Below are positions 6,404-14,905 of a stretch of 15,991 nt of DNA, piece after piece (positions within the stretch are counted from its first letter, which is position 1; each line of letters starts with the position of its first letter). The notes under the pieces are model-generated. The model saw nothing but the letters and a program-made list of their open reading frames with translations. It did no database searches and was not told the origin of the DNA. The DNA is from Bacteroidota bacterium (GTDB lineage: Bacteria; Bacteroidota; Bacteroidia; AKYH767-A; CANKSK01), in assembly GCA_947485425.1 (NCBI GenBank), contig CANKSK010000003.1:1-15991 (forward strand), read 5' to 3'. The translations under genes were made by a program, and so were the position numbers.

Positions 6404-9400
6404 CTAATTTTTAAAATCAGCAGCAAGCACACAAGTCAATTTTTTATTTTTCACATCACCCTTCGTATTAAAGGCTTCAATGAAAACCACATAAATGCCC
6501 ACACGCGCCTTGTCTAGCTCGTCAGTAATTCCATCCCAACTGAATGTTCCTTGAGCACCGCTCAATTCATTTTTTACTAGATGTCTTACAATTCTTCCAG
6601 CAGCATCATATATGTTTACATTGGAAACATAATCAGGTCCATCGAATGTATAATGAATATTCATCACATCATTATGTCCATCATTGTCAGGAGAAAATAT
6701 TTCCGGATCTACTTTAAATTCACTGCCATCATTTTTGGAATCACTGTATTGTGAATTTTGATACGCCGGTGTAGCAAAGCCTACATGCTGCGCAGCTGAA
6801 TGCCAATTGTTGATATCTTGCGTAGGCCTTTCAGGACTGATCCTTTCAAGGGATACACCCTTCTTGTTATTCAACAAAGGGTATTGCATTTTATCGGAAT
6901 AATACAATTTATCGATGATGGTTTTGTTGGCAAGAGAAAGTACCGCACGACCATCACTGATGTTAAAGGAAGGCATAGATGCCATTTCTATAAATCCTTT
7001 TGGATTGGTAGTAACATATTGTTTTTTTACCTGCGCCGGATTGGTAGTCAATACCACATATTCACCAGGGAACAGTAGATAACCCGCCGTGTCTACTTGA
7101 TAAATATAAGTTAATAAATTTGTTATCGTATCGATAGAAGATACATACAAATCTTTCAAATTTACCACACCAGCTGAGCGGTTATACAATTCAAGAAAAT
7201 CTACTCCATCGGTATTGGGGTTATACAAAATTTCATTGATGATAACATCCGAAGGATTGATGGCATTCGGCAAAGCAAAACGTCCGCTCGTTGCCGCCAT
7301 GGTATTTCCAGCACAATCCTTTATCTGACCATTCAATGCCAAAGTATAGGTTATTCCGGATGATATAGCTGTTGATAAATTCAGATACACACTTTTGTAA
7401 TCAGGACGCACAGGCGCAACACCCACAACCCCTATTCCATTGTCGATGCTGTAAGCTGCTAGGTTGGTAATGCTGGTGCTGTCAGCAGACTCGGTAAAAA
7501 ATACTTTTAAACGAGATGGATTTATCAATATGATTTTATCCAAATCAGGCAACGTAAGGTCAGGATTGGAGGCCCTGCCGGAATTTCTAAAACCTGGCGT
7601 TCCTCCATTTAAATTGTATGAGGCATGCCAGTTTTCTCCTCCACCGCAAGGATTTTTTGAATCAATCATTTCCAAAGACCATCCGCCACTGCTTTTCGAA
7701 GCATCGCCATACCAGGTATCAGAATAGGTTAAAGTGTGAATAATTCCATCATCTGCTTTTCTCAATTCCAAAGCTGCTCCTGTATTGGTCAATGATGGAA
7801 AACTAACCACCCCAACTACTGGAATGGAACTGCCATAGGCCTGTGCACCACTTTGTGAACTTAAAACCAAAAAGCTGTCCGCTTCTATACTCACATCCGG
7901 CAAATATTTTAAACTGCTTCCTGCCTTAATTTTCCACCCTTTCATATTAATCCGATAGGGGGTTCTGTTATACAACTCTATGTATTCATAAAGTGGCAAA
8001 TTGATTGATGGCGCCTCATCAGGCATAATTTCATTGATAACAACATCATAAGGCTGAACGATATAATACGAAAATACAGGATTCAAAGCACTGGCTGCAT
8101 TTCCTGAACAATCGCTGATATTGCTTACGCTTAATGAATAATTATTTTTATTGACCAAAGGATTTGATAGTGTCAATGTAACACATGTATTTGAAGACAA
8201 GGGGTCCACAGCTATTGAAAGCGGTGATCCAATGCCTTTGTCAATACTGTAATTTGTGATGTTTGATATGGCCACAGGGTCTATTGATTCATCAAAACAA
8301 ACACCTACATGGAAATTATCGATAGCTACGATGGATAATACCTTCGGCCCTGTTAAATCAGGAGCGTTTGAATACACACTATTTTGATTGGCAGGGGTTC
8401 CTCCATCAGCATTGGTAGAAGCTATCCAATTTCCTTGAGAAGGACAATTGCTGCTAAAACTCGGATTGATTAACTCCAATGTCCATCCACCAGCTTGCTT
8501 TACAGCATCCTTATACCAGGTATCCGCATATCTTACTGAATCAATAGTAGAACCTGTATTATCGGTTAGGTTCAACAACATACCAGCATTGGTAAGGGTT
8601 GGCATAGAAACACCCAAAGCATTTCCAAATCCGGCAAATAATCCTTCATTACCGGCAGCACAAAGAACCAAATATTCTGAAGGCAACAACACATGTGATG
8701 AAAATGCTGCACCACCATTTAACTTCCAACCACTCAGATTAATCGATTTTACACTCTTGTTATAGATTTCAATAAATTCTACCGCCGGAATATTTGCCGG
8801 AGCAGGACTATTATCCGCAAAAATTTCATTGATAATTACATCCTTATATACAGGAGGCTGCACAGGAAAATATCCAAAGTATTTGGTAACACCGCCAACA
8901 ATTACATTTGAATTTAAATCCTTCACATTACTCACCGTAAGACCTGCATATACACCAACAGGAAAGGTGTTCACAAAGGTCAAATGCACCAAGGCCGGAT
9001 TCACTGCATCACGAACAGCCGTTGATGGACTTCCTATTGAATTATCCACAACATAATTGGCTGTTGTTTGTGCAGAAATGGTTTCAACAGGCTCTGAAAA
9101 TAATACATCTAACTGATTTTGTGAAATAACAGTTAATAGGTTGACAACAGGTGGGGTAACATCTGCCTGAATAGCTCCTACTACAAAATCATCAAAAAAA
9201 TGCTTGTTGAAATTGGTAGACGAATATTTTACCAAAACACCAAAATAACTGCTTGTCGTTACTGCTGCATTAACGGTAGTTCCCTGATAGATGTAATTGG
9301 TTCCCAAACCCCCAGCATCAGCATATAGGGTCCACTGATTGCTTGCACTTCTGAGTACCTTTACCTTGGTGGGATTGTTCGTGCTGCTGGCAATAAATCC

Positions 9401-9826
9401 ATTCGTGCCATCAATAATTTTGGTAACAACGCCTCCTTGCTTGATAAAAAGACTCACTTCATCATCAGTGCCTCCTATTCGCACAAAATAACCATTGTTT
9501 TGGCCTCTCAAATTTACACTATCAGAGGTCAAGAAAATATCCATATAATTGGATGAGGAGGTTCCATATTTGATATTGGCAAAAAATTCCCACTGTACAT
9601 TTGAAGCCAAAGCAGAGGGGGTAGCCATCTGAATCACCGTGCCAGATACGGCAGGACCATTTGAATTCAGCTGCCCATTTGTGATCTGCCAAAAGGCATT
9701 GTCCCCCGTCCATACCGGATTATTGGTAAAGTCTCCATCGGTAAAATTATCAGAAAACTGTGCCCTTACCCCTATGCTGGTTAAACACAATAGGATAGCT
9801 AAAATTCTTTTGTTCATTACCTTCAT
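6404..9826 (-). CDS. Lamin-tail-domain surface protein with FlgD/CHU_C-like C-terminus (paralogue 2)
   Basis: This 1140-residue exported protein has no assigned biochemical function. It has a signal peptide at residues 1-22 (cut after RAQ; M4 is an alternative start) and an N-terminal beta-sandwich-like module at 23-222 that is closely similar to that of the upstream gene. Ig-like domains of the bacterial SbsA/Big_5 type alternate with lamin-tail domains: Ig 223-320, LTD 327-487, Ig 490-590, LTD 592-750, Ig 755-850, and a divergent LTD 858-1028. Each LTD opens with the D-V-[IV]-I-N-E-I motif followed by EFIEIYN or a variant, and the first two close with GGTP. The C-terminus (1036-1134, FSPDNDGHND, then IYDAAGRIVR, W1097-D-G and GIYVVF) resembles FlgD Ig-like or CHU_C domains rather than a T9SS type A domain. 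Its ATG lies 2 bases after the stop of the upstream paralogue, so the two are cotranscribed. It probably acts at the cell surface in adhesion or matrix binding; the ligand is unknown. Confidence 0.85.
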   Translation of the reverse strand: MKVMNKRILAILLCLTSIGVRAQFSDNFTDGDFTNNPVWTGDNAFWQITNGQLNSNGPAVSGTVIQMATPSALASNVQWEFFANIKYGTSSSNYMDIFLTSDSVNLRGQNNGYFVRIGGTDDEVSLFIKQGGVVTKIIDGTNGFIASSTNNPTKVKVLRSASNQWTLYADAGGLGTNYIYQGTTVNAAVTTSSYFGVLVKYSSTNFNKHFFDDFVVGAIQADVTPPVVNLLTVISQNQLDVLFSEPVETISAQTTANYVVDNSIGSPSTAVRDAVNPALVHLTFVNTFPVGVYAGLTVSNVKDLNSNVIVGGVTKYFGYFPVQPPVYKDVIINEIFADNSPAPANIPAVEFIEIYNKSVKSINLSGWKLNGGAAFSSHVLLPSEYLVLCAAGNEGLFAGFGNALGVSMPTLTNAGMLLNLTDNTGSTIDSVRYADTWYKDAVKQAGGWTLELINPSFSSNCPSQGNWIASTNADGGTPANQNSVYSNAPDLTGPKVLSIVAIDNFHVGVCFDESIDPVAISNITNYSIDKGIGSPLSIAVDPLSSNTCVTLTLSNPLVNKNNYSLSVSNISDCSGNAASALNPVFSYYIVQPYDVVINEIMPDEAPSINLPLYEYIELYNRTPYRINMKGWKIKAGSSLKYLPDVSIEADSFLVLSSQSGAQAYGSSIPVVGVVSFPSLTNTGAALELRKADDGIIHTLTYSDTWYGDASKSSGGWSLEMIDSKNPCGGGENWHASYNLNGGTPGFRNSGRASNPDLTLPDLDKIILINPSRLKVFFTESADSTSITNLAAYSIDNGIGVVGVAPVRPDYKSVYLNLSTAISSGITYTLALNGQIKDCAGNTMAATSGRFALPNAINPSDVIINEILYNPNTDGVDFLELYNRSAGVVNLKDLYVSSIDTITNLLTYIYQVDTAGYLLFPGEYVVLTTNPAQVKKQYVTTNPKGFIEMASMPSFNISDGRAVLSLANKTIIDKLYYSDKMQYPLLNNKKGVSLERISPERPTQDINNWHSAAQHVGFATPAYQNSQYSDSKNDGSEFKVDPEIFSPDNDGHNDVMNIHYTFDGPDYVSNVNIYDAAGRIVRHLVKNELSGAQGTFSWDGITDELDKARVGIYVVFIEAFNTKGDVKNKKLTCVLAADFKN
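6743..8848 (-). repeat. Array of three lamin-tail units with Ig-like linkers (downstream paralogue)
   Basis: LTD units lie at about 8848-8366, 8053-7577 and 7255-6743. The first two keep the family ending of W-x-x-E-[LM]-I-[ND], a W-x-A-S segment and GGTP. The third lacks the GGTP ending and carries longer inserts, so it is the most diverged module of the six. Confidence 0.7.
9161..9760 (-). repeat. Duplicated N-terminal module, copy in the downstream paralogue
   Basis: Residues 23-222 of the 1140-residue protein correspond position for position, with no gap visible by eye, to residues 23-222 of the 1287-residue protein. Long runs such as NGYFVRIGGT, DGTNGFIASS and FFDDFVVG are identical. 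The module looks like a concanavalin/LamG-type beta sandwich, but that fold is inferred. Confidence 0.8.
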
Positions 9827-9828
9827 TC

Positions 9829-12800
9829 TTATCGGTTTATAGTTATTATTTTTTGTATCACACTATTTTCTTTGCCTGCCTTCATCAGATAAACACCTGA
9901 TGGGAGATGCTGTAAATCAATATTTTTTCTTCCTGAAAGGATGCTGCTCATCTGATATACACAAACCCCTTCCAAATTATAAATATACAATTGTTTGATA
10001 TCCTTTCCTTCGATAACGAACATTCCATTGGAAGGATTTGGATATACTTGCAAATCATTGGCTTGTTTTTCTGAGATGCCCACATTATCAACACGAAGGG
10101 TATGGCAAACAGAATCGGTTAACGCATTACTCGCCGTTACAAGTAAACAAACTGTAAAGTTTCCTGATGTGGAATAGGTATGCATTGGATTTTGGGCATT
10201 GCCATGCGCACTTCCATCACCAAAATCCCAATCCCAAGAAGTTATAGAACCCGGAGTGATGGTTGAGGCATCCGTAAACGCAACATCCAACCAAACAGCA
10301 TTTTTACTGAAATGAGCCACAGGGGCCTGAAAATCAATGGGATTACCTGCATTGCTACCAATATTACCTGTACAATCTTTCATATTCGAAAATACAATCA
10401 TGTAGGTAGTACCGGATTTTAAAGGCTTAGAAAGTGTCAGATTAACACAATACCCGGAACTGATATAAACAGAAGCCGGATTTCCAATGCCATGATCCAT
10501 ACTGTAATTGGATATATTTTTTAATGCCAAAGTATCTACACTTTCATTGAAACACAAACTGATATGCATGGAATCGGTTACCGTATAGGTGGCCATAACT
10601 GGGCCAGTAACATCCGTTGCAAACACACTGTTTTGAAATCCGGGTGTACCTCCGTCAGAATGATTGGAAGCAATCCAATTCACAGAACCCACACATGCTG
10701 AACCCAAAAATGGATCTATCTTTTCCAATGACCACCCACCGTTTTTCTTGCTGGCATCCTGATACCAGGTATCATAATAATGAACCGTATCCATAACAAG
10801 ACCCTTTTCATTTTTCAGTACCAATAAGGCTCCCGTATTTACCAAAGAAGGAAACGAAGCCAAGGCATATACTGGCAAATTAGCACCATAGGCCGCCTGT
10901 CCGGCAACGGAAGTAAGCACCACAAAACTATCTGGCTCTATATCTATGGATGGCAATACTTTTACAGAACTTCCTGCACTGAAAGTCCAATTCAATAAAT
11001 TAACCCGCATCGAGGTTCTATTGTACAATTCAACATACTCATAAGCAGGTAAATTTACAACAGGTGTTTCATCAGCCATCACCTCATTAAATTGCACATC
11101 CAAAGGTGATAAAACAGCATTGGAAAATGAATAAGGTACATTGCTGACCAGATTTCCTGAACAATCTGTAAGGTTTCCCAAAGTGATTGTATATACCGTA
11201 TTGATAGCCAAAGGTGAGGAAAGTGTCAAATCAAGGCAACTGACATTCGCACTGTCTATTTGAACTGCCAATGGCTTGGCCATCCCGTTGTTAAAGGTGT
11301 ATGAATTGATATTATTCCAGCCCCCTGAAACACCCTCACTCAAACAAACAACAATATGTGTGGAATCAATCACGCTAACACCATTGATAAAAGGAGCGGT
11401 TACATCTGCCTGTGTAGAATATACACTGTTTTGTGTGCCCGGCGTGCCACCCATCGTATCAACTGAGGCAATCCAATTCGGTTTGGAATAACATCCCAAT
11501 GGATAATTGGGGTTTATCAATTCCAATGTCCATCCACCATTTTGCTTGTTTGTATTTTGATAATAGGTGAGATCATATTTGACAGAATCAATCACATTGC
11601 TTTTATCATCCTGTAAATACAAACTTGTACCTCCATTTATCAAGGCAGGCCAATTGGCAAGTCCCAAAGTAGGTCCGAAAGTACGGAAGATTGCACTGTC
11701 TGCATTGCTGCACAAAGTCAAATATGTACCCGGCATCAGCATATATGAAAACATAACCCCTATGGTTGATGATAAGGTTTTTATCTTCCATCCAGCCAAA
11801 TCAATGGCCGTGGCGCTTCTGTTATACAATTCCACAAATTCAGCATTTGGCAAATGTACCTGTGGACTCGGGTCAGCAAAAATTTCATTGATAATCAAAT
11901 CTTTAAATTTTGCTGTGGATGATGATCCCAAAGAAAACGTAAATGGCGTATTTCCAGAAACATTACCAGAACAATCACTGGCATTGATTAAGGTGATTCC
12001 ATAGGTAATATTAAGAACCAATGCTTTTGAAAGTGTCAATTTTACACAATCTGTATTTACCGTATCCAAGACCGCAGCAGCAGGATTACCGATGCCATTG
12101 TCTATGCTATAGGTAGTGGTCAATCCAATTGCACTGCCGATTGATTCACTCATGCAAACATATAGATGCATCGAATCTATTACAGATACATTGTTAACAA
12201 ATGGTGCGGTTACATCACCTGTTAATGAATAGACACTGTTTTGGTTGCCCGGCGTACCTCCTGAAGTATCTTTTGATGCACTCCAATTGTTAACCAATGG
12301 ACAAGATCCTGTATAATTCGGATTGATTAACTCCATACTCCATCCACCAGCTTGCTTTACAGCATCATGATAAAAATTTAAATTATATTGAACTGAATCA
12401 ATTAAGGTTCCCAAATTATCAGCAAGGTATAAAGTAGTTCCTCCATTGATAAGCGCAGGCCAAGAAGAAATACCCATCACCTGTCCATAACCACTGTATA
12501 AACTGGTATCAGATGATTTACATAAAATCAAATATTGGGAAGGTCCTAAAATTTTAGCTGCTAAAGTACCCGTGGTGGAAGTGCTTTTAAATTTCCATCC
12601 ACTCAAATCCAAGGTCTTATTGCTTTGATTATAAATTTCGATAAACTCAGCATTGGGAAGCTTTACCTGTGGACTGGGATCGGCAAAAATTTCATTGATC
12701 ACCACATCCTTAAAGGAAGGCAATACAGGCGCTACATAGGTAAAACTACCTGTATTATTCCCTGAAATCACATTCGCGTTTAAATCCTGAATAGTTGATG

Positions 12801-13692
12801 CCGTCAGGGTATACAGAACAGAAGAGGTAAAATTGGAAGAAAATACCAAATGAACCAAGGCATGATTTGCAGAATCCTGCTTGGCTTGTGTAGGATTACC
12901 CATTCCATTGTCTACCAAATAATTTGAAGCGGTCTGTGCTGATCCTATTTCAACAGCTTCTGAAAAAAGTACATCAACCGTTTGTATAGAAGTAGCTTGT
13001 ACAGATTGAACCGTTGGTGGTGTCAAATCGATCACAATAGGCCCAACAACAAAATCATCAAAGAAATACTTATTGAAATTTGTGGCAGAATATTTTACCA
13101 AAACCCCGAAATAAGCACTTCCGCTGATACTTGCATCGGTTACTGAACCCTGTAAAATATAATTCGTTCCCGTGCCTCCTGCATCGGCATACAAATCCCA
13201 CTGATCTGAAACACTCCTCACCACCTTTACTTTGGTAGGATTGTTAGAAGAACTGGCAATAAAGCCATTGGTACCATCAATAAGTATTGTGGAAGTACCA
13301 CCCTGTTTTAAAAATAAAGAAACTTCATCATTTGTTCCCCCTATACGCACAAAATATCCATTGTTACTTCCACTTAATCTTGCACTGTCTGAGGTAAGAA
13401 AAACATCTGCATAATTGCCCGAAGTAGTTCCTGTCTTGGGATTTACATAAAATTCCCACTGGCAATTTGAAGAAGTTGCAGAAGCCGTAGACAGATAAAT
13501 TACCGTACCCGTTACCCCTGGTCCATTGGAATTCAACTGTCCATTGACAATTTGCCAGCTGGAATTGTCACCTGCCCAAGCCGGATTATTGGTAAAATCA
13601 CCATCTGCAAAATGATCATTCCACTGAGCAAACAATAAACCGGGTAATAAACAAATCATGCCCATGGCACCTGTAAGAATTTTTTTGATCAT
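9829..13692 (-). CDS. Lamin-tail-domain surface protein with PKD and T9SS type A sorting domain (paralogue 1)
   Basis: This is a 1287-residue secreted protein. Its signal peptide is at residues 1-22 (GLLFAQ cleavage region), followed by the shared N-terminal module at 23-222. Four Ig-like domains (223-322, 493-588, 763-858, 1028-1122) alternate with three lamin-tail domains (326-488, 596-760, 862-1025). A PKD domain follows at about 1123-1203, with WDWDFGDG (1153-1160) and HTYSTSGNFTV (1171-1181). The C-terminus (1213-1287) is a classic T9SS type A sorting domain with VYPNPSNGMF, a central IYNLEG strand and LPSGVYLMK, predicting outer-membrane translocation and surface attachment or release. 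LTDs are Ig-fold modules known from lamins and many bacterial secreted proteins; their bacterial ligand is generally unknown. The start at 13692 is preceded by a candidate promoter about 100 bases upstream. It is first in a two-gene unit with its paralogue. A role in adhesion, gliding or matrix is inference. Confidence 0.88.
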   Translation of the reverse strand: MIKKILTGAMGMICLLPGLLFAQWNDHFADGDFTNNPAWAGDNSSWQIVNGQLNSNGPGVTGTVIYLSTASATSSNCQWEFYVNPKTGTTSGNYADVFLTSDSARLSGSNNGYFVRIGGTNDEVSLFLKQGGTSTILIDGTNGFIASSSNNPTKVKVVRSVSDQWDLYADAGGTGTNYILQGSVTDASISGSAYFGVLVKYSATNFNKYFFDDFVVGPIVIDLTPPTVQSVQATSIQTVDVLFSEAVEIGSAQTASNYLVDNGMGNPTQAKQDSANHALVHLVFSSNFTSSVLYTLTASTIQDLNANVISGNNTGSFTYVAPVLPSFKDVVINEIFADPSPQVKLPNAEFIEIYNQSNKTLDLSGWKFKSTSTTGTLAAKILGPSQYLILCKSSDTSLYSGYGQVMGISSWPALINGGTTLYLADNLGTLIDSVQYNLNFYHDAVKQAGGWSMELINPNYTGSCPLVNNWSASKDTSGGTPGNQNSVYSLTGDVTAPFVNNVSVIDSMHLYVCMSESIGSAIGLTTTYSIDNGIGNPAAAVLDTVNTDCVKLTLSKALVLNITYGITLINASDCSGNVSGNTPFTFSLGSSSTAKFKDLIINEIFADPSPQVHLPNAEFVELYNRSATAIDLAGWKIKTLSSTIGVMFSYMLMPGTYLTLCSNADSAIFRTFGPTLGLANWPALINGGTSLYLQDDKSNVIDSVKYDLTYYQNTNKQNGGWTLELINPNYPLGCYSKPNWIASVDTMGGTPGTQNSVYSTQADVTAPFINGVSVIDSTHIVVCLSEGVSGGWNNINSYTFNNGMAKPLAVQIDSANVSCLDLTLSSPLAINTVYTITLGNLTDCSGNLVSNVPYSFSNAVLSPLDVQFNEVMADETPVVNLPAYEYVELYNRTSMRVNLLNWTFSAGSSVKVLPSIDIEPDSFVVLTSVAGQAAYGANLPVYALASFPSLVNTGALLVLKNEKGLVMDTVHYYDTWYQDASKKNGGWSLEKIDPFLGSACVGSVNWIASNHSDGGTPGFQNSVFATDVTGPVMATYTVTDSMHISLCFNESVDTLALKNISNYSMDHGIGNPASVYISSGYCVNLTLSKPLKSGTTYMIVFSNMKDCTGNIGSNAGNPIDFQAPVAHFSKNAVWLDVAFTDASTITPGSITSWDWDFGDGSAHGNAQNPMHTYSTSGNFTVCLLVTASNALTDSVCHTLRVDNVGISEKQANDLQVYPNPSNGMFVIEGKDIKQLYIYNLEGVCVYQMSSILSGRKNIDLQHLPSGVYLMKAGKENSVIQKIITINR
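10618..12717 (-). repeat. Array of three lamin-tail units with Ig-like linkers (upstream paralogue)
   Basis: LTD units lie at about 12717-12229, 11907-11413 and 11109-10618. The first two are most alike: both begin KD[VL][VI]INEIFADPSPQV and contain SSWPALINGGT or NWPALINGGT. The third begins VQFNEVMADETP and more closely resembles the second LTD of the other paralogue (INEIMPDEAP). This suggests module-wise duplication and exchange. Confidence 0.75.
13027..13626 (-). repeat. Duplicated N-terminal module, copy in the upstream paralogue
   Basis: This is the partner of the block at 9161-9760. Equal length and shared motifs (DGDFTNNP, NGQLNSNGP, SNNPTKVKV, YFGVLVKYS) show that the two genes arose by tandem duplication, followed by divergence of the later domains. 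Confidence 0.8.
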
Positions 13693-13793
13693 TCTGCTTA
13701 TTTTAACATTTTATAAACAATTCAATGGATGAAAAGCATTCAGAAACTGCATTTTTTTTACTTTTGCTCCTTGTAACTGAATGAAAATTCGGG

Positions 13794-13825
13794 TAAAATT
13801 AGCATTCTTTGCAGATATTAACAAA
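13794..13825 (-). promoter_or_regulatory. Candidate Bacteroidota promoter for the lamin-tail operon
   Basis: On the minus strand TTTG (13825-13822) is followed after exactly 20 bases by TAATTTTA (13801-13794). The Bacteroidota consensus is TTTG, 19-21 bases, then TAnnTTTG, so only the last base of the -7 box differs. A transcript would start near 13787, giving a leader of about 95 bases before the ATG at 13692. It lies in the 219-base gap shared with the divergent asd gene. Confidence 0.45.
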
Positions 13826-13911
13826 AAGCCAAAAAATAAGGACTTAATTGACAAGATATCAGGGCAATAATTCCTTTTTTAAATATAATGAGGTCTAAAT
13901 AAAATCAGACG

Positions 13912-14904
13912 ATGAAAATAGCAGTTGTAGGTGCCACAGGATTAGTAGGTAAGGTGATGTTACAAGTACTTGAGGAACGTAATTTCCCCGTTTCTGAGCT
14001 CATTCCCGTAGCTTCAGAAAAATCTGTAGGGAAAAAAATACTTTTTAAAGGAAATGAATATACCGTAGTGGGCATGCAAGAAGCTATTGCAATGAAACCT
14101 GCCGTAGCCTTATTCTCAGCAGGGGGTAATACTTCCTTGGAATGGGCTCCAAAATTTGCAGAAGCCGGCATTACGGTTATCGATAACTCATCAGCCTGGA
14201 GAATGGACCCTGAAAAAAAACTCTTGGTACCTGAAATTAACGCCCACCTGCTTGGTCCAAAAGATAAAATCATTGCCAATCCCAATTGTTCAACCATTCA
14301 GTTGGTAATGGCCTTGGCCCCTCTTCACCAAAAATATCAAATAAAACGAATCATCATTTCTACCTATCAATCCGTTACCGGAACTGGGGTAAAAGCAGTA
14401 CAGCAGCTCGAAAATGAAAGGGAAGGAATAGATGGGGATATGGTTTATAAGTATAAAATAGATAAAAATTGCATTCCCCAATGTGACGTTTTTACTGAAA
14501 ATGGGTATACCAAAGAAGAAATGAAATTGGTGAACGAAACCAAAAAAATTATTGGAGATCAATCCATACGCATCACTGCAACAGCGGTTCGTGTACCGGT
14601 CATTGGCGGACACTCTGAAAGTGTCAATATCGAATTCGAAAAGGATTTTTCTGTAGAAAAAATCAGGGAAATACTGTCTTCCACACCGGGAATTGTCGTG
14701 CAAGATGATACGGACAAGTATATATACCCCATGCCGGCATTCGCCAAAGGAAAAGATGAAGTTTTTGTGGGCAGAATCCGTAGGGATGAATCCAATGATA
14801 ACAGCCTAAATATGTGGATCGTTTCTGATAACCTTCGAAAAGGAGCCGCTACCAATGCCATTCAAATTGCAGAATATCTGCATAAGGCAGGATTGTTAGC
14901 CTAG
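13912..14904 (+). CDS. asd: Aspartate-semialdehyde dehydrogenase
   Basis: This cytosolic NADPH-dependent enzyme reduces aspartyl-4-phosphate to aspartate semialdehyde, the branch point to lysine/diaminopimelate, threonine and methionine. The 330-residue protein is full length. The Rossmann motif VVGATGLVG lies at residues 5-13. The catalytic C126 is in NPNCST (123-128), with Q153 in STYQSVTGTG. Substrate-binding R227 and catalytic H234 lie in VRVPVIGGHSE. The tail NLRKGAATNA (307-316) is the conserved cofactor-site motif. The ATG at 13912 leads straight into MKIAVVGATG, the expected N-terminus. The gene is divergent from the lamin-tail operon. A TAnnTTTG match (TACTTTTG at 13759-13766) lies about 145 bases upstream but lacks a spaced TTTG partner, so promoter assignment is weak. 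Its stop is one base from the stop of the convergent MORN-like gene. Confidence 0.96.
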   Translation: MKIAVVGATGLVGKVMLQVLEERNFPVSELIPVASEKSVGKKILFKGNEYTVVGMQEAIAMKPAVALFSAGGNTSLEWAPKFAEAGITVIDNSSAWRMDPEKKLLVPEINAHLLGPKDKIIANPNCSTIQLVMALAPLHQKYQIKRIIISTYQSVTGTGVKAVQQLENEREGIDGDMVYKYKIDKNCIPQCDVFTENGYTKEEMKLVNETKKIIGDQSIRITATAVRVPVIGGHSESVNIEFEKDFSVEKIREILSSTPGIVVQDDTDKYIYPMPAFAKGKDEVFVGRIRRDESNDNSLNMWIVSDNLRKGAATNAIQIAEYLHKAGLLA

Positions 14905-14905
14905 T

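Noticed and set aside
9522..9713. Minus-strand 63-codon frame overlapping the start of the second lamin-tail gene
   Set aside because: It is an out-of-frame shadow of the signal peptide and N-terminal module region.
11567..12004. Plus-strand frame of 145 codons inside the lamin-tail gene
   Set aside because: It is antisense to an intact repeat-protein gene with clear domains; the repeats make long antisense frames likely.
10618..12717. Repeated DNA motifs within the lamin-tail genes as a possible CRISPR array or tandem satellite
   Set aside because: The repeats are long (about 500 bases), imperfect and in frame, and encode LTD modules; there are no short identical repeats with spacers.
13905..14297. 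Minus-strand frame of 130 codons opposite asd
   Set aside because: asd is complete with its catalytic motifs; the opposite frame has no independent support.
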